Of a DNA stretch of 6,115 bases, positions 5,826-6,115 are shown in pieces. Origin of the DNA: Actinomycetes bacterium. GTDB lineage: Bacteria; Actinomycetota; Actinomycetes; Mycobacteriales; Micromonosporaceae. The stretch spans positions 1-6,115 of the forward strand of contig JAEYGD010000514.1 of NCBI GenBank assembly GCA_023402505.1, written 5' to 3'. The notes under the pieces were generated by a model. It made no database searches, was not told the origin of the DNA, and saw nothing but the letters and a program-made list of their open reading frames with translations. Made by a program: the position numbers and the translations under genes. The first letter of the stretch is position 1. Every line of letters begins with the position of its first letter.

Positions 5826-6073
5826 ACGGTGTGTCCCTTCGTTGGGCCCCCGTGACAGGTTTCGACGCGGCGTCCCCGGCAACATCCGCCGTTGACATTG
5901 TGCCGCTGGTAGAAAATTTTCACACGTACGGAGTAGACGCAAGGGTCTGCGCCGGATCGATACATCCGTCAGATTCGACCTCGGCGAACCAGCCCGGCAC
6001 CCCCACACGAACCGTCACCATCCCCACCCGCGGGGTAACCCCCCGCCCCCCCGCGCCCCCGCCCTACGGCGGC
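5826..6073 (-). promoter_or_regulatory. Upstream region of the GHL10 hydrolase gene
   Basis: This gene-free stretch should hold the hydrolase promoter. It contains an AT-rich block at 5891-5926 with a perfect 10-bp palindrome GAAAATTTTC (5912-5921), about 90 nt before the start codon, next to a CACAAT string (minus strand, 5902-5897) that could be a -10. On the plus strand TTGACA (5892-5897) is an exact -35 match, but no good -10 follows at 17 nt. The distal part is a C-rich tract (6022-6064). No coding region is convincing here. Confidence 0.4.
6039..6064 (-). other. G-quadruplex-forming motif on the minus strand
   Basis: The plus strand has C runs of 6 (6039-6044), 7 (6046-6052), 5 (6056-6060) and 3 (6062-6064), separated by 1, 3 and 1 nt. 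The minus strand therefore fits the G3+N1-7 quadruplex pattern with very short loops. It lies on the coding strand about 215 nt upstream of the hydrolase start, between its promoter region and the right-edge hairpin. Confidence 0.55.
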
Positions 6074-6115
6074 CTCTTTCACGGAAAGAGTGGCTATTCG
6101 ACGCGGAATAGCCAC
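6074..6115 (-). terminator. Tandem hairpins at the right edge, probable terminator of a leftward gene outside the window
   Basis: GTGGCTATTC (6090-6099) and GAATAGCCAC (6106-6115) form a perfect 10-bp stem with a 6-nt loop. Abutting it, CTCTTTC (6074-6080) and GAAAGAG (6084-6090) form a 7-bp stem with a 3-nt loop; the two share base 6090. Read leftward, the larger stem is followed by TCTTTCC, a short pyrimidine tract as in an intrinsic terminator. The stem may extend past the window edge. The A/T content contrasts with the surroundings. Confidence 0.5.

Noticed and set aside
4122..5855. Plus-strand open frame of 577 residues antisense to the GHL10 gene
   Set aside because: Val/Arg/Gly-rich low-complexity product with no motifs, starting inside the terminator stem; an antisense shadow of a gene with a clear signal peptide and family motifs.
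5826..6008. 61-residue N-terminal extension of the GHL10 protein
   Set aside because: It would bury the signal peptide behind an Arg-rich stretch; the ATG at 5825 has a ribosome site and starts a textbook signal peptide.

Overview
The window is very GC-rich, with strong G/C preference at third codon positions, Ala/Arg/Gly-rich proteins and Shine-Dalgarno-preceded actinobacterial-style genes. It looks like chromosomal DNA of a high-GC actinomycete. The protein set (FmdB-type zinc ribbon, cyclase-STAND regulator, secreted bacterial phospholipase A2, secreted GHL10 hydrolase) fits Micromonospora or a close relative, but the genus is an inference.

Layout. Positions 1-98 probably hold the start of a leftward gene that leaves the window. 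A short divergent promoter region follows, then a small FmdB-family zinc-ribbon gene (155-370, +). A 151-nt gap with two inverted repeats leads into a large regulator (522-3353, +, 943 aa). This protein joins an N-terminal class III nucleotide cyclase-like domain, a STAND/NB-ARC ATPase and a C-terminal helical-repeat region, and it has no DNA-binding domain. Its cyclase active site keeps the two metal-binding Asp but has lost the usual Lys and Asn. Two hairpins fill the convergent gap at 3354-3437.

Two secreted enzymes follow on the minus strand. The first is a phospholipase A2 (3452-3991) with all core catalytic residues plus an added charged C-terminal tail. The second is a GHL10/DUF187 glycosyl hydrolase-like protein (4164-5825) with a C-terminal fibronectin-type-III-like domain. 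A strong intrinsic terminator at 4122-4152 separates them, so they are probably not one operon. Upstream of the hydrolase is a 290-nt region with an AT-rich palindrome, a minus-strand G-quadruplex motif and a tandem hairpin at the right edge, which probably ends a leftward gene just outside the window.

How they may work together: the phospholipase and the hydrolase both act outside the cytoplasm, on phospholipid and probably on cell-wall or other polysaccharide. The cyclase-STAND protein is an intracellular signalling ATPase. Nothing in the sequence proves a link between them. No mobile element, CRISPR array, tRNA or rRNA is visible.
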